Shown: positions 36,755 to 47,827 of the stretch, piece by piece
Layout of the letters: each line of letters opens with the position of its first letter
Position numbering within the stretch: position 1 is the stretch's first letter
From: Galbula dea
Taxonomy: Eukaryota; Chordata; Aves; Piciformes; Galbulidae
NCBI GenBank assembly: GCA_013399015.1
Contig: VWZX01007392.1
Coordinates: forward strand, 903,081 to 967,080
Length of the DNA: 64,000 nt
Reading direction: 5' to 3'
Notes under the pieces: model-generated
Seen by the model: the letters and a program-made list of their open reading frames with translations, nothing else
What the model was told of the DNA's origin: nothing
Databases searched by the model: none
Made by a program: the position numbers and the translations under genes

Positions 36755-37571
36755 AATCGTGAAGGTTGGAAGAGACCTCTAAGGTCATGAAGTCCAACCA
36801 TACCTATCATCACCATACCACTAAACCATGTCCCTAAGCACCACATCTAAATGTTTCTTAAACACCTCCAGGGATGGTGACTCCACCACTTCTCTGGGCA
36901 GCCTATTCCAAGACTTTGCAACCCTTTCAGTAACGAAATTTCTCCTTATACCCAGTCTAAACCTCCCCTGGTTCAACTTGAAGCCATCTCCTCTCATCCT
37001 TTCACTGTCAACCCTGGAGAAGAGACCTACCCCCGTCTCACTACAACCTTCTTTGAGGTAGATGTAGAGAGTGATAAGGTCACCTCTGAGTCTAGTCTTC
37101 TCCAGACTAAACAACCCCAGTTCCCTGAGCCACTCCTTGTAAGACTTGTGCTCCAGACCCCTCACTACCCTCGTTGCCTTTCTCTGGACACATTCTAGTG
37201 CCTCTATGTTCTTCTTGAAATGAGGGGCCCAAAACTGAACACAGTATTCTAGGTGTGGGTGGCCTCACCAGTGCTGAGTACAGGGGGATAATCACTTCTC
37301 TGTTCCTACTGGTCACACTATTTTTGATACAGGCCAAGGTGCTATTAATTTTCTTGGCCATCTGGGCACACTGCTGGCTCATATTCAGTCAACTATCAAC
37401 CAACACCCCCAGGTCCTTCTCTGACAGACAGTAGTCCAACCGCTCTTCTGCAGGCCTATAACATTGCATGGGGTTACTGTGACCAAAGTGTAGGACCTGG
37501 CACTTGGCCTTGTTGAAGCTCATGCCATTGGCCTCAGCCCATTGATTCAGCCTATCCAGGTCCCTCTGCAA
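36755..37571 (-). mobile_element. CR1 LINE, ~0.8 kb, broken ORF2 C-terminal part
   Basis: Antisense CR1 about 0.5 kb after the LPP exon. The 3' end appears as AATCGTGAAGGTTGGAAGAGACC. Three consecutive minus-strand frames (36821-37165, 37107-37382, 37389-37571) carry successive pieces of ORF2: MQRDLDRLNQWAEANGMSFN and KCQVLHFGH (end of the reverse-transcriptase palm), MSQQCAQMAKKINSTLACI, then LRELGLFSLEKTRLRGDLI and a C-terminal WNRLPREVVESPSLEVFKK. The frame shifts twice; one break lies near 37250-37270, where a few extra bases interrupt 'ggtgtggcctcaccagtgc'. It is an inactive, moderately old copy, likely of a different subfamily from the 29.6 kb element. Confidence 0.95.
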
Positions 37572-39594
37572 ATTTCATTCTTTTCCCTCTACGCTCTTGA
37601 ATGTGGAATATTTTAATGATATAATTCTGAAGATGTTTACATGACCATTGCATCTGTTATGTCAGTGAAACAAATTCCTGCCAATCACTATGTGTCAGCC
37701 TTCCTCTACCTCCTGCTATCAAAGTCTTCCTCTCTTCACACAGTCAAGAAGTGAGCATGGCATTTGGCTTCCTGGCTTGTGGACTCATAAAGTGAGGGAG
37801 GTTCTGGCAGTGAGAGTGCATAGCTGGGAGCGCCTCTGGGGTCTGCAACTGGAAACCAGTTGAAGCACCCTGGATACCCTTAGCTGACAGTGGAGAGTGC
37901 ATGATGGAACCTTTGCTGCAGCAGAAACAGGTGGTAGCTGTCCTGGCAGAGTAGTGACTTCTATTCCCGGTGATGTACTGTGGTTAGAAATGGGTGGAAA
38001 ACTCTTCACTGTCTTCCTCTCCATCCTATTGCCAAAGGAAAACTCAGTTGTAGTCAAGAAAATTGCCAAACCAGATTTTGATTTTTTGGTTTTTGGATGC
38101 TCTGCTTTATTCCATCAGCACTTTTCTCTCTTTTATGTTGAGTGCAATAAGATAAATGTCATCTGTATCTTTTTTTTCCTTTTTCTCCTCTATCTTTTGA
38201 AAGCATATGCATTTTCAGGAAGACTGCAGAATAATGGAAGGGAGAAAGAAAAACAAAGCAGCATATTGAATCTCATACTTGAGCAATTTTCTGAAGTTAA
38301 AGACATTTTATAGGAAAGTTGGAAAAGTCTGAGGAGTGTTTCAATTTTTTTTCCTTTGCCACTCTTAACTTTGGAGAACTCAGAACGAGAAAAGAAAATG
38401 TGTTGGAGGGGAGAAGCGAAGTCATAGGCACCTGTTCTGTTGCCTTCAGTAACAAAACATTAGTGAGAGAGACAGACATTTGGAATTAAAAAAGTAAAAA
38501 ATAATCCATTTCTGAAGTTCAATGAAAATGTCACCCTCAATTCAAGTGAAATTCTTCTTTTTCTGATTCTCTAATTTAAAATAGTAATGGAAAATAGCAC
38601 TACTCTTTTTCTAGGAAAGCAGTTGTTGATCAGCCACTATTTTTTTGTGTGTGAAAAATGTCATTGTGCCTTAATTGCTGGCTCTTTAGTGATTATAGAT
38701 CCAAATATATGTGACTTGGGAACATTATCACCTTCTAAAAAATTCTGCTTCTTGGCATTTGGGGAAGGAGGCTTTCCTTAAGCACAAGCAGGCACTGCAT
38801 GTGGAGAAGGGGAAACGAGGCACACAAACATTTCTCATACAACCCTAACTACCCAGTCCCACAAGCAGCTGAGCATTGCCAGATCTGTTAGAAACCCGGA
38901 GATGTCATGACCTCACAGAGGGACTTTCTCACTGTCAGTCCCTTGCCTTGTCTTGATGCTGGGCTTTTGGACATCCCATCGTTATCTGGCAGGCCTGGAA
39001 GAGCTAAGGGTTTGCCAAGACCTGGTCAGGGACTGGCTTGCTGATATGACAGCATGCTTGCAGCTTAAGCTAATCCACTTCCAGAAGGTGACATGCTGCT
39101 GGTTGTTGTCAGCAGCCAATGCAAAGCTATTAGCCCAGCCATATATAACCCTGAGGACATAAGGCTCCTGGGATTTGGCAGACAAGAGGGGGACAGTGAG
39201 GAAATACTTAGCCCAATGTGCTTCATTCAGTTTCTATGGCTGCTTTCTCTCTTCAAGGCTCCCTAACTGTTTTTTCAATTATCTCCACTGTTTTTGCAGT
39301 GATAACTCAGCCTGGGAGATAGCTCCCTATCCCCCTGGTTCCCTGTGCAAACAGGCACTGTGAGTCATTTTGCCTAAATTTGTTCTCTGTTGGTCACAGG
39401 TCTTTCCCATCTGGTTAGCTGTGGGTCTGTAGGTGGAAGAGTTGCAGCATCCCCTTGCACCCTGTTGTGTTTTCATCCCTCCTGCCCCTCCAGAGCCTTG
39501 TCACTGGAGGCACATGGGCTTTCTGCCCAGCATGGACGTAGCACACAGCACAGCATCCTTCTACTGGAGGCGAGTACAGGCAGCAGTACTGCTT

Positions 39595-39632
39595 CAGGGA
39601 AGGGCTGTCCCAGGGAAGGGCTGTCCCAGGGA
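39595..39632. repeat. 16-bp tandem repeat, 2.4 copies
   Basis: The unit CAGGGAAGGGCTGTCC occurs at 39595-39610 and 39611-39626, followed by a partial CAGGGA. The copies are identical, suggesting a recent duplication. Confidence 0.9.
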
Positions 39633-40412
39633 CTAAAGGACTGAGAAAGTGGCTGTGTACAACAGCCTGGCACAGCCTTGCCTACCCTAGCTGTGCTGCT
39701 GGAATCAGTTCCCAGCTACCAGGGTCTCCAGGGATGGTATCGGGAATCTCTCTGCAAGGCAGGCAAATTCTATTCCTGGTAATTTCCTCAGCTCGTTGCT
39801 TTTAACATTCAGGAAGAGGCATCCTCCTCTGGCCTTGTGTTTCAGTATTACTATTTTGTAGGCATGTTGCTCACTCATAGCTGGTCTGCCTGGCTGATCA
39901 CATTTGTGGTTTTATTTCTTGGTCATGTTGAAAGCACGGGGGAAAGACACTGGAGTGCCAGGCTGTGGAGCAGACGCTGTGTGAATGGAGGGGATTGGCT
40001 GTACCCCCCTCTCCCTCCCACCTCCCATCAAGGCATTTCCTTGGTCTCACCTTGACTTTGTTTTATTTTTCCCCCTCCTCAACACCTGCACAAAAATCAG
40101 CCAGAAGGTACTGATTAAAAGCTACTCAATAGAACTTTAAAAGAGGTTAGAAATGGCTAAATGACTGAAAAAAAGGTGAAATCGTTACAGCCAACAGTTT
40201 ATAAACCAGCAGCATTTTAATGTAACTTCAAGCACTAAAGGCATGTGTGGTTCAGACAAGCTAAGTGAGCAATTTTCCTGGTGCTGCCAGCCCCCCTTCT
40301 CACTATTAGCCATGCTGACTTGCTGTGACTTCTTTCAAACTAGATTTATCAACTCATGAAAGCAGAGATCATGTTTTGCTGTCACATTTGGAGGCCTCTG
40401 GGTATGGCTGCA

Positions 40413-40461
40413 TTAGTAGTAGTAGTAATGATGATGATGATAATAATAATAATAAAAAAAT
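40413..40461. repeat. Compound trinucleotide microsatellite
   Basis: Successive TAG, ATG and ATA/TAA triplet runs ending in A7. The series of one-base unit changes suggests stepwise interruption of one original triplet array. Confidence 0.9.
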
Positions 40462-41017
40462 AAGACCACAGCTCTGATTAACATCCTGTATGAATCCCTG
40501 CTGTGCAGCCAGCTGAAGAGGCAGGCACAGCTGTGTTTTTACAGGTCCTAGAAACACCAGACCAGACCCATGTGCTGTGGTCTGGGCTGGGTTTCTGGAG
40601 GATTTAGTGCTAGCATTTCTCACTGCAACAGTTCACAGGGGATTAACCTTGCCTGATCCTGTGAGACATGAGCAGGGTGCTCCCTGGGTTGTGCAGGTTC
40701 CTGATGTCTTACACAGCTCTGTGTAAGAGCTTACCCTGTGGCAGAAGAGCTGTTTTAGCTTAGGGAAGATGGTTTTCTACAGGATAAACAAGTGTGCATG
40801 GGAAGGAAGTGTAGCTGCTAATGAGTTAGGCTGGAAATCAAAATTAGATGTCCAGACATTTGAGCAGTGACTCTAAAAGAATAGAACCAGGGCCAGAGAT
40901 GGTCTTTGTATGGAGTTGGATGTGTTTGAAGTTCAAGAGCATTTTCTTTTCATGCTGGGAGAAGATGAGTCCTCAGATGGAGAAGAGGATCCTGACAGTC
41001 CACTCACATGTGGCTGT

Positions 41018-41479
41018 TGGAGCGAGTCCAGAGGAGGGCCACAAAGATGACTAAAGGACTGGAGAACCTCCCCTACGAGGATAGGCTGAGAGAGTTGGGG
41101 TTGTTCAGCCTGGAAAAGAGAAGGCTTTGAGGGGATCTCATAGCTGCTTTCCAGTACCTGAAAGGGGACTATGGGATAGAAGGGGAGAGACTTTTTAGGT
41201 GTTCAAATTGTGATAAGACAAGGGGGAATGGTTATAAACTAAAGGAAGGGAAATTTAGATTAGGGTTTAAGAGGAATTTCTTTACCAGGAGGGTGGTTAG
41301 GCACTGGAACAGGTTGCCCAGAGAGGTTGTGGATGCCTCATCCCTGGCAGTGTTTAAGGCCAGGCTGGATGTGGCCCTGGGTGACCTGGTCTAGCGACTG
41401 GCATCCCTGCCCATGGCAGGGGGGTTGGAACTAGATGATCTTTAAGGTCCCTTCCAACCTGGCCATTCTATGATTCTTT
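41018..41479 (+). mobile_element. CR1 LINE, ~460-bp 3' copy, same strand as LPP
   Basis: Starts at TTGGAGCGAGTCCAGAGGAGG and runs through 'gaggataggctgagagagttggggttgttcagcctgg', 'tttaccaggagggtggttaggcactgg' and 'ggttggaactagatgatctttaaggtcccttccaacc', to CCATTCTATGATTCTTTC. Well preserved, including the 3' end. The ORF2 frame has a TGA in the 'aagagaaggctttgagggg' region. It is very close to the nested insert at 45840-45950, suggesting one fairly young subfamily. Confidence 0.95.
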
Positions 41480-41652
41480 CTCTATGCTCACGTGTTTGGT
41501 GCTACCTGCCTCCTCCAGCTATTCCTCAGCAGACCCTGTTCAACAACATGTATAGTGGGTCTTGTCCTCTGTACTCTCTGAGAAAAAAATCTCTTAAGCA
41601 AAATAATGCCTTTTTCCAAGGAGACAGTATTAATTTTGTTTCCTTTAAAAGC

Positions 41653-41798
41653 ACTGGATGCCCCATCACTCAAGGTCAGGTTGCATGGGGCTTTGAGCAA
41701 CCTGATCTAGTGAAAGATATCCCTGCCAATAGCAGGGAGGTTGGATGAGATGATCTTTAAAGGTCTGTTCTAACTCAGACTTTTCTGTGATTCTGTGG
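41653..41798 (+). mobile_element. CR1 LINE, short 3' fragment
   Basis: CTGGATGCCCCATCACTCAAGG, then 'catggggctttgagcaacctgatctagtg', 'gggaggttggatgagatgatctttaaaggtc' and TTTTCTGTGATTCTGTGG. This is the CR1 3' end in + orientation, more diverged than the copy 170 bases upstream, so probably an independent and older insertion. Confidence 0.9.
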
Positions 41799-42319
41799 TT
41801 GCCCCCCCTCCTTTCCCTGCCGCTTATTTCTCTCCTGCTCTCCAGGTTTCACACTTCAATATGTATTTCAGTATCTCCAACAGAGCTGGGGCCTTGGGGA
41901 AGTGCTGCCACACAGCTGTTCCTGTCTGTGCTAGCCTCAGGAAGATGGAGAGGATTTATAGCTTGCAGATGAAACAAATTCCCTTTACTCCTCTTTTCTA
42001 TACCACCAGAAAATGCAGCCTCACCTTCCAGGGCAGACAAAGGAGGTGTCTGGCACAGAGCAAAGTTGATGATGGTTGAGCCACTGAATTTGCTCATACT
42101 CCCATGGGCCTGGTGACAGTGGCACCAATGCGAGCTTGCCTTCTCCATGGCACAGGGAGGAGAGCTGGCAGTTGCTCCTGAATGAGTGCCACTGGGGCAG
42201 GGCAGTCAGGGTGTGCTGGGATTGTGTTAGAGGTTTTGAGGGCAAAATCAGGGGCTTAAAATACGTGTAGAAATCTGTTGTCAGCCTGAGGCAGTCAGAA
42301 AACCCTGAGTCAGGGTTCT

Positions 42320-43093
42320 TCAGGCTGTTGGGTGGCTTGGGCACAGTGAGTGGCAGGTTTTGCAGTATAATTTGCCTTTTGGTTTGGATCCTTTTGGCTT
42401 CACACTTTTTTTCATACCAATAAAAGCTCTTTTCCCCTTGCCTTTCCCTCTCCCCTTCAAATAAAGTTCTGCATACATGAAGCAGTGCAAGTCCAGTAAA
42501 AACCCACTCTGCTGATGCAGGTCAAACACAGCTGGTGAGCCACAGGGGTCTGCTGCCCAAGCCCATCTGGGTTGCAGGATTGGGCTTTCCAGTCCAGCAA
42601 TCATGAGAACTACCATAGCTCCTCGTGGGTCAAATACACATCCACTGCAATCCTGTGTGGTCATTTGAATGGTGATTTGATGGTGACAGGGAAAGGAACA
42701 AATCCATCCCTGTCTACTGGTAAGTGCCAGATCATTACTCAGCACACAGGAGGTCTCCTGCTCCTGCAAAGATGACTGTTTCCAATCCCAAGAAACCAAG
42801 TTCCTCATAGTCTTGCAATGCCTTTCATTCATACAAATCCAACCATGGGTGTTTCTCAAGCTGCCTGAGACAGACTGAGATAGTGCAGTGCCAACCCTGG
42901 CCAGAAAGTGATGTGCAGGCAGCATCCCTCCCAGGACAGTTGCCTGATTTCCAGAGCTGTACAGAGCTTGAACATGTTTTTCTGTCATTCTCTGAGGCTC
43001 TGAGGATGTGGGCAAAATTAGCCACTTTGGTTTGTGCTGCCAGGTCCTTCTAAATACAGTATTTATTAGTGCTGATGTCCTTGTAATTGCCAC
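42320..43093 (-). CDS. Unrecognised 257-codon open frame (longest in window); coding status doubtful
   Basis: The protein is not recognised. It starts MAITRTSALINTVFRRTWQH and is rich in Trp, Cys, Ser and Gln in the middle. It ends in a very basic segment (KGRGKGKGKRAFIGMKKS, then PKGSKPKG) with a CKTCHSLC cysteine pair close to the stop. No signal peptide, transmembrane segment or known domain is apparent. It is antisense to LPP, inside its intron, between CR1 copies but not itself CR1-like. A rough estimate for a random frame this long anywhere in the window is a few percent, so it is unusual but not decisive. It might be a decayed non-CR1 element, a retrocopy fragment, an unspliced transcript or chance. 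No promoter or splice context is evident. Confidence 0.15.
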   Translation of the reverse strand: MAITRTSALINTVFRRTWQHKPKWLILPTSSEPQRMTEKHVQALYSSGNQATVLGGMLPAHHFLARVGTALSQSVSGSLRNTHGWICMNERHCKTMRNLVSWDWKQSSLQEQETSCVLSNDLALTSRQGWICSFPCHHQITIQMTTQDCSGCVFDPRGAMVVLMIAGLESPILQPRWAWAADPCGSPAVFDLHQQSGFLLDLHCFMYAELYLKGRGKGKGKRAFIGMKKSVKPKGSKPKGKLYCKTCHSLCPSHPTA

Positions 43094-43257
43094 CCTTGGT
43101 GAATATGATACATGCAGAAACAGTTAATTTGGGTTTGAAATAGAAATTAAATGAAGAGATGACAATCAAAACTAGTTCTTCCCTTTCTTTTCCTTGAGCC
43201 TCTTTCAGATATTGGTGAACAACAAGACTTGTGAAGGTCTTAGAGGTTTTCCATTAC

Positions 43258-43297
43258 TTTTTTTTTTCTTTTTTTTTTTTTTTTTTTGAAAAAAAAC
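43258..43297. repeat. Poly-T/poly-A inverted tract followed by AACC units
   Basis: About 30 T residues with a single C (43258-43287), one G, then eight A residues and CCCAACCAACCAAACCC. T-run against A-run can fold back on itself. This may be a decayed retroposon tail read on the opposite strand, but no body was identified. Confidence 0.8.
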
Positions 43298-44077
43298 CCA
43301 ACCAACCAAACCCATCTCCTTCCATTTACCTTGGTTGAAGAACAGGGAAAGTGACTCATGAGACAAGGGACAACAGCAGGACCTGCTCCAGGGTGAGGTT
43401 ACATGGTTGAAATCAATGTCTGTGCTTGAACCAGCTGATCCAAATTTCCAAGGACTTGACTCTCCTCACCCTCCTCCTTTTCATGTGCATGGAAGTTTTT
43501 GAGCACTGGTGAATTACTGTCTGCTATGTCTATAGGGGACTGGGAGCGTGAACTATGAGGCTCTTTGTTGTGTTGTTTTCTTATATAGGCAGAGATACCT
43601 AGTGGGTTTTGTTTACAGCAGCTGCCATCGGTAGCTCTATTTAATTTTTGAAGCTTGGATATGAATTTATTGGACTAGACACTCCATGGTTTAGCTGTGC
43701 TATTCTCTGATCTGCAGTCTTTGACAGTTCATAGAAGTTAACCAGGTCCAGAGTCTATTCATTGCTTGGATGAGAGCCCTGAAAGAATTAATTCAGGCTG
43801 GCTTGGAGATTCTGCAGGTTTTGGGATTTGTTTTGTTTTTTCCTGTTTCTCAATACTGACTCTGCACCACAGCAAGAGGAATCCTTGCTAGGGGGTTGGG
43901 TGTGTTGGCTGAGAGGCAGAGAAGCAGCATACCTGCTCCTTGGTGCTTCTTGTGAGCTTCTGAAGTTTTGTGCTTGTTGTTGGAAGGAGGCTGGTGTGCA
44001 GGAGGAGCAAGCTGTCTCAGCCACACTCCGGTGATGGTTTTTGTGAACACCATCCAGCACTAACATGAGATTATAAT

Positions 44078-44466
44078 TTGGGGTTGTTTAGCCTGGAGAA
44101 GAGAAGGCTCTGAGGAGACCTCACTGCAGCGTTTATATACTTAAAGGGGGCCTATAAGAAAGATGAGGGCAGTCTTTTTAGCAGGGCCTGTTGTGACAGA
44201 ATAAGGGGTAAAGGTTTTAAACCAGAAGAGGGGGATTTAGACTAGATATAAGGAAGAGATTTCTTTTACAATGAGGGAGGTAAAACACTGGCACAGGTTG
44301 CCCAGAGGGGTGGCAGAAGCCCCATCCCTGGAAACATTCGCGTTGGGCTGGATGGGGCTCTGAGTAACCTGACCTAGTTGAAGATGTCTCTGCTTTACTG
44401 CAAAGGGATTGGACTAGATGACCTTTAAAGGTCCCTTCCAACCCAAAGCATTCTGTGATTCTATGC
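44078..44466 (+). mobile_element. CR1 LINE, ~390-bp 3' copy
   Basis: Begins TTGGGGTTGTTTAGCCTGG and passes through 'gagaagagaaggctctgaggagacc', 'gcacaggttgcccagaggggtgg' and 'ggattggactagatgacctttaaaggtcccttccaacc', to GCATTCTGTGATTCTATG. Full 3' end in LPP orientation. Many substitutions, so intermediate age. Confidence 0.95.
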
Positions 44467-45570
44467 CAATGTGATTTAGTCTTTCCTCACAGTGGAAGCA
44501 GAGGCTCACTGTCTTGCACATATTGTTACATACATGGAGTGTTGCTGCAACCCAGATGAGAGAAGAGAATATGTTGTTAGTTGGTTGGTTTGATGCTGAA
44601 TTGAGTCCTGTGACTACTAAGTAGGATCTGCTGGTCACTGCCTCCTGCCTTGCTCTTCCCTACCACCAGCTGAAAAAAAAATTGATGCTGCAGGTGTGAT
44701 GCCTTGTCTCAGTGATGGGACAGAAAAATAGGCTGAGAAGTGCTCTAACCCTTTTCTGGTCCCATCATTGCAATGGATGCCATGGTCCCATCCCTCTCAG
44801 GACCAAGCTCATGGAGATGAAAAAATGTAGGGGGAATGAAGAGGTAACCTTACTGTTGCAAATCATCCTGACTGTTCCTGAGCAGACCCCCTGTGTTAGT
44901 GCCTGATTTTTAGAGAAAGAAAGTGCATATTAGAAGCTTTTAAATCCTTGCTCTCATTCTTCCATGTCTTTCTTGTGCTGAGTGAAGTGGAGCAGATGAA
45001 GCAATACTTTATTCATTAGTGTCAAAACTACATCATTCACAGGCTCTTACAAAATAAAGCTGATGAAAATGAACTTGAAGCTCCAGGCCTCTTTGTGGTG
45101 GCTTTGCTACCTTCTACACAAGAGCCTTTAAAGCACAAACAAGTCCCCAAACCCTGCAGAATGAGAGGGAAGGGAGGGATGTCCCTCATTAACGGGTAGC
45201 TGCAAACCAGTTTGGAGCAGCCTTTCGGAAGCTCCATTGATTTCTTTCTAATGACATCCTCTTCCCTGTTGGTTAAGAACCAAGTGAAACCAGTTGGAAA
45301 CGAGTGGTGGTTCTCATTTGTATAATAGCAGATTTAAACTGCCCCAAGCAAGCTGAGCTGTGTTGAAGAGGCGTGAGACCAAGCCGGTGCCTTTATGCCT
45401 GGGAAGCATCCCTCTACTTGATAGCTTATGAGTTATGGAGAGATGGAGTTTTGCCCAGTTGTAGACAGTGACCACTATCAGACTTGTGAATAAAGTGGCT
45501 CTGGGTGAGTCCTTTCTGTTTTGTTTGCAGTCATCCCAAAATTTGTTACTACTTGTGCTGGGTAATAGTA
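44467..45570 (+). other. LPP: Intron between CR1 copies; no gene seen
   Basis: Unique sequence of about 1.1 kb. Only short frames without recognisable motifs. Confidence 0.6.
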
Positions 45571-45716
45571 TCACAGAATCACAGGATATTCAGAGCTGAA
45601 AGGGACCCAAAAGGATCATCAAGTCCAGCTCCTGACCCTGGGCAGGGCACCCCAAGAATCACACCATGTGCCTGACATCATTGTCCAAACACTTCTTGAA
45701 CTCTGCCAGTCTTTGA
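45571..45716 (-). mobile_element. CR1 LINE, 3' fragment of a different subfamily
   Basis: The + strand reads TCACAGAATCACAGGATATT, then 'gagctgaaagggacccaaaaggatcatcaagtcc' and 'acacttcttgaactctgccag', a CR1 3' end in antisense orientation. It abuts an opposite-orientation CR1 starting near 45723, forming a tail-to-head pair. Confidence 0.85.
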
Positions 45717-45722
45717 ACTCTG

Positions 45723-46227
45723 AAAGGCTGAGAGAGTTCGGGTTGTTCAACCTGGAGAAGCAAATGCTCCAGGGAGACCTTATTATGGCCTTTCAGTAAT
45801 GAAAAGGAGCTTATAAGAAAGACAGAGACAGACTTTTTGCCAAGGCTGGCCCTGGGCGACCTGGTCTAGTAATTGGCGTCCTTGCCCATGGCGGCGGGGT
45901 TGGAACTAGATGATCTTTAAGGTCCCTTCCAACCTGAGCCATTCTATGATAGGACAAGGGCTAATTGTTTCAAATTGAAAGAGGTTTAAAAGAGATTTAG
46001 ATTAGATACAAGGAAGAAATTCTTTACTGTGAGTGTGTTGAGACATTGGACCAGGATGCCCAGAGAAGTTGTGGATACCCCATCCCTGAAAGTGTTCAAG
46101 GCCAGGCTGAATGGGACTTTGACCAACTTGATGTACTGGAAGGTGTCCCTGCCCATGGCAGAAGGGTTAGAATGCGGTATCTTTAGTGTCCCTTCCAACC
46201 CAAACCGTTCTATGATTCTATGATTGT
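45723..46227 (+). mobile_element. CR1 LINE interrupted by a younger CR1 insertion
   Basis: The first part (45723-45839) holds GAAAGGCTGAGAGAGTTCGGG, TTCAACCTGGAGAAGC and the ORF2-end region up to ACTTTTTGC. The second part (45951-46227) resumes with AGGACAAGGGCTAATTGTTTC, 'tttagattagatacaaggaagaaattctttactgtga' and 'ccttccaacccaaaccgttctatgattctatg'. The two pieces join in CR1 order once the 111 bases between them are set aside. The old copy is frameshifted and inactive. Confidence 0.9.
45840..45950 (+). mobile_element. Nested CR1 3' end (~111 bp)
   Basis: CCAAGGCTGGCCCTGGGCGAC, then 'ctggtctagtaattggcgtccttgcccatgg' and 'ggttggaactagatgatctttaaggtcccttccaacctg', ending CCATTCTATGAT. It matches the 3' end of the 41018-41479 copy closely and sits inside an older CR1. 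The insertion order is therefore old copy first, this one later. Confidence 0.9.
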
Positions 46228-47700
46228 GTGCAACAGGAAAAAAAACCAACACAGTTAATAGCATTTAAGACACACTGAAAAGACAAAATTTTGCTTTAAA
46301 CACCTTCCTTAAGTTTTATCCTGATCATAACTAAACAGGCTACCATCAACTGTTCCCATAGTAATATTTTTTCGAGGTTACTAGGTAGGGTTCTTTAGCT
46401 TACAACATCCATGTTTTCAATAAATAAATAATGTATTTCTAATATGTTTTGAAATATTATTGTGTGACTTCAGAAAACTTAATGACACTGTTTCTCTGAA
46501 GTTTATAAAAACTGAATAGTTCTGCCCCTGCTTTTTTGTTAGAGACAAATATGTGGGTTTGTGCTCTTGGCTTTGCTCTCAGGATAAATGTTTTCTTTTT
46601 TGAAATACCACCTCAGAGAATGGCACCAGGAAAAATGCAACAAAAACCAGGTGCATAAAAACTATTATTGAACCAGTATACTTATCCATAGTTCACAAAA
46701 TGCCAAGTCAAGCCACCAGGCTTTATTAACAATTCTGACTCTGTTTTGTTCGAATTACAAATATTAAACTTTCGCAGGCTCTGGAACACATTGCCTATTA
46801 TTTGGGAACTACTTGAAGTAGTGCCTAGCCTTGTTTTTCATTCTGGTGAGGGAGCTTCTATTTTCTCTGTTATTTGGTATCATAAAGCAAACATTACACT
46901 TCTCAGCAGGTAGATTTTTAATTTTTTTCTACCGTGCCTGTTTTTTCTTTCTCATTTTCTTTTTCTCCTGTCTGTCTGTTCTTCCAAGATGCTATATTTA
47001 ATTTTTCCACTTCATTATTTCAAACATTGAATAGTGATTCATCTTTGCAGTGGTCTGTTCTGTGAACCTCAGTAGTTTGGGTAGAATAAAGAAAAGGGCA
47101 AAAAAAAAAAAGGAAGAGAAAAAGAGAAAAAAAAAAAAAGACAGTTCTGACATACACTGGAATGAAGCCATCTTTTTATAACTCAAATTGCAAACATCTG
47201 TCATCAACTATATCAAAACTACTTTTTAAAAGATAATGCCTTCCTCTATATATTTTTAAAAGGGCTGTAGTGCCCAGTCAAAGCAAGAGAGCAATGTCAA
47301 TGCAAAAATAGCTTGAATTCAAGCAGGCAGCACTTGTCCTTTTTAATCTCAAATTTTAACATTCTCCAGATGCTAGTCTGATAAATAATAACAATTGTTA
47401 TTTGACAGTTAGCAGGGGAGTAATATTCTTTTTTGCCTTTGTTCACACAAATATAGCTCTTCTGTGGCCTGAAAGCTGTTGCAATAAAAGATTACACATA
47501 TATTTTTCCTTTTCTCTGCTAGACAGAATACTGCTAAGTCAGAGCAACCAATAAATGTCTATCTATTGGATTATATTACAGGTTGGTCTAATAAAAGGTT
47601 AGAAGAATGAATGAGCAAGCTGTACTCGTGGCCAAAGAGCAGGCGTTTTTGGCAGTGGACACTACACAATTACAATTGGGACTAAATATACAAGGCCCAA
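46228..47700 (+). other. LPP: AT-rich intron, possible conserved non-coding sequence; no gene seen
   Basis: About 1.5 kb of unusually A+T-rich, CpG-poor sequence with no recognisable repeat apart from a purine tract. No open frame of note. Whether it is conserved cannot be judged from one sequence. Confidence 0.5.
47100..47139. repeat. A-rich purine tract
   Basis: A12, GGAAGAG, A-run, GAG and A13 in sequence. Low complexity. Confidence 0.85.
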
Positions 47701-47701
47701 A

Positions 47702-47827
47702 ATGCTTGTTGCTAAGCGAAGTGTGTTGAGGTGGACTGGGTGCAAGAGCTCAGGCTCCATGAGTGGGACTGAGGGCCCTGCAGCTCTGGTAAGCAGGGAT
47801 CTGGTGTAGTTCCTGATAAGCAGACAT
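47702..47827 (-). repeat. Inverted-repeat copy A (unrecognised repeat family)
   Basis: Read on the minus strand, this segment aligns with 49962-50098 on the + strand in three blocks: about 36 bases beginning ATGTCTGCTTAT (one mismatch), about 24 bases around CCCTCAGTCCCACT, and about 37 bases from TTGCACCCAGTCCA to CTTAGCAA (two mismatches). Copy A carries about 16 bases (around CATGGAGCCTGAGC) missing from copy B. Blocks this similar but separated by indels are typical of two diverged copies of one repeat. The family is unknown to me. Confidence 0.8.

Larger units (their letters stand above)
37572..41017 (+). other. LPP: Intron between CR1 copies; no gene seen
   Basis: About 3.4 kb without supported genes. 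The 138-codon frame at 37897-38313 (+) has no recognisable domain and ends in T-rich DNA, so is taken as chance. Contains a small tandem repeat at 39595-39632 and a compound triplet microsatellite at 40413-40461. Confidence 0.65.
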
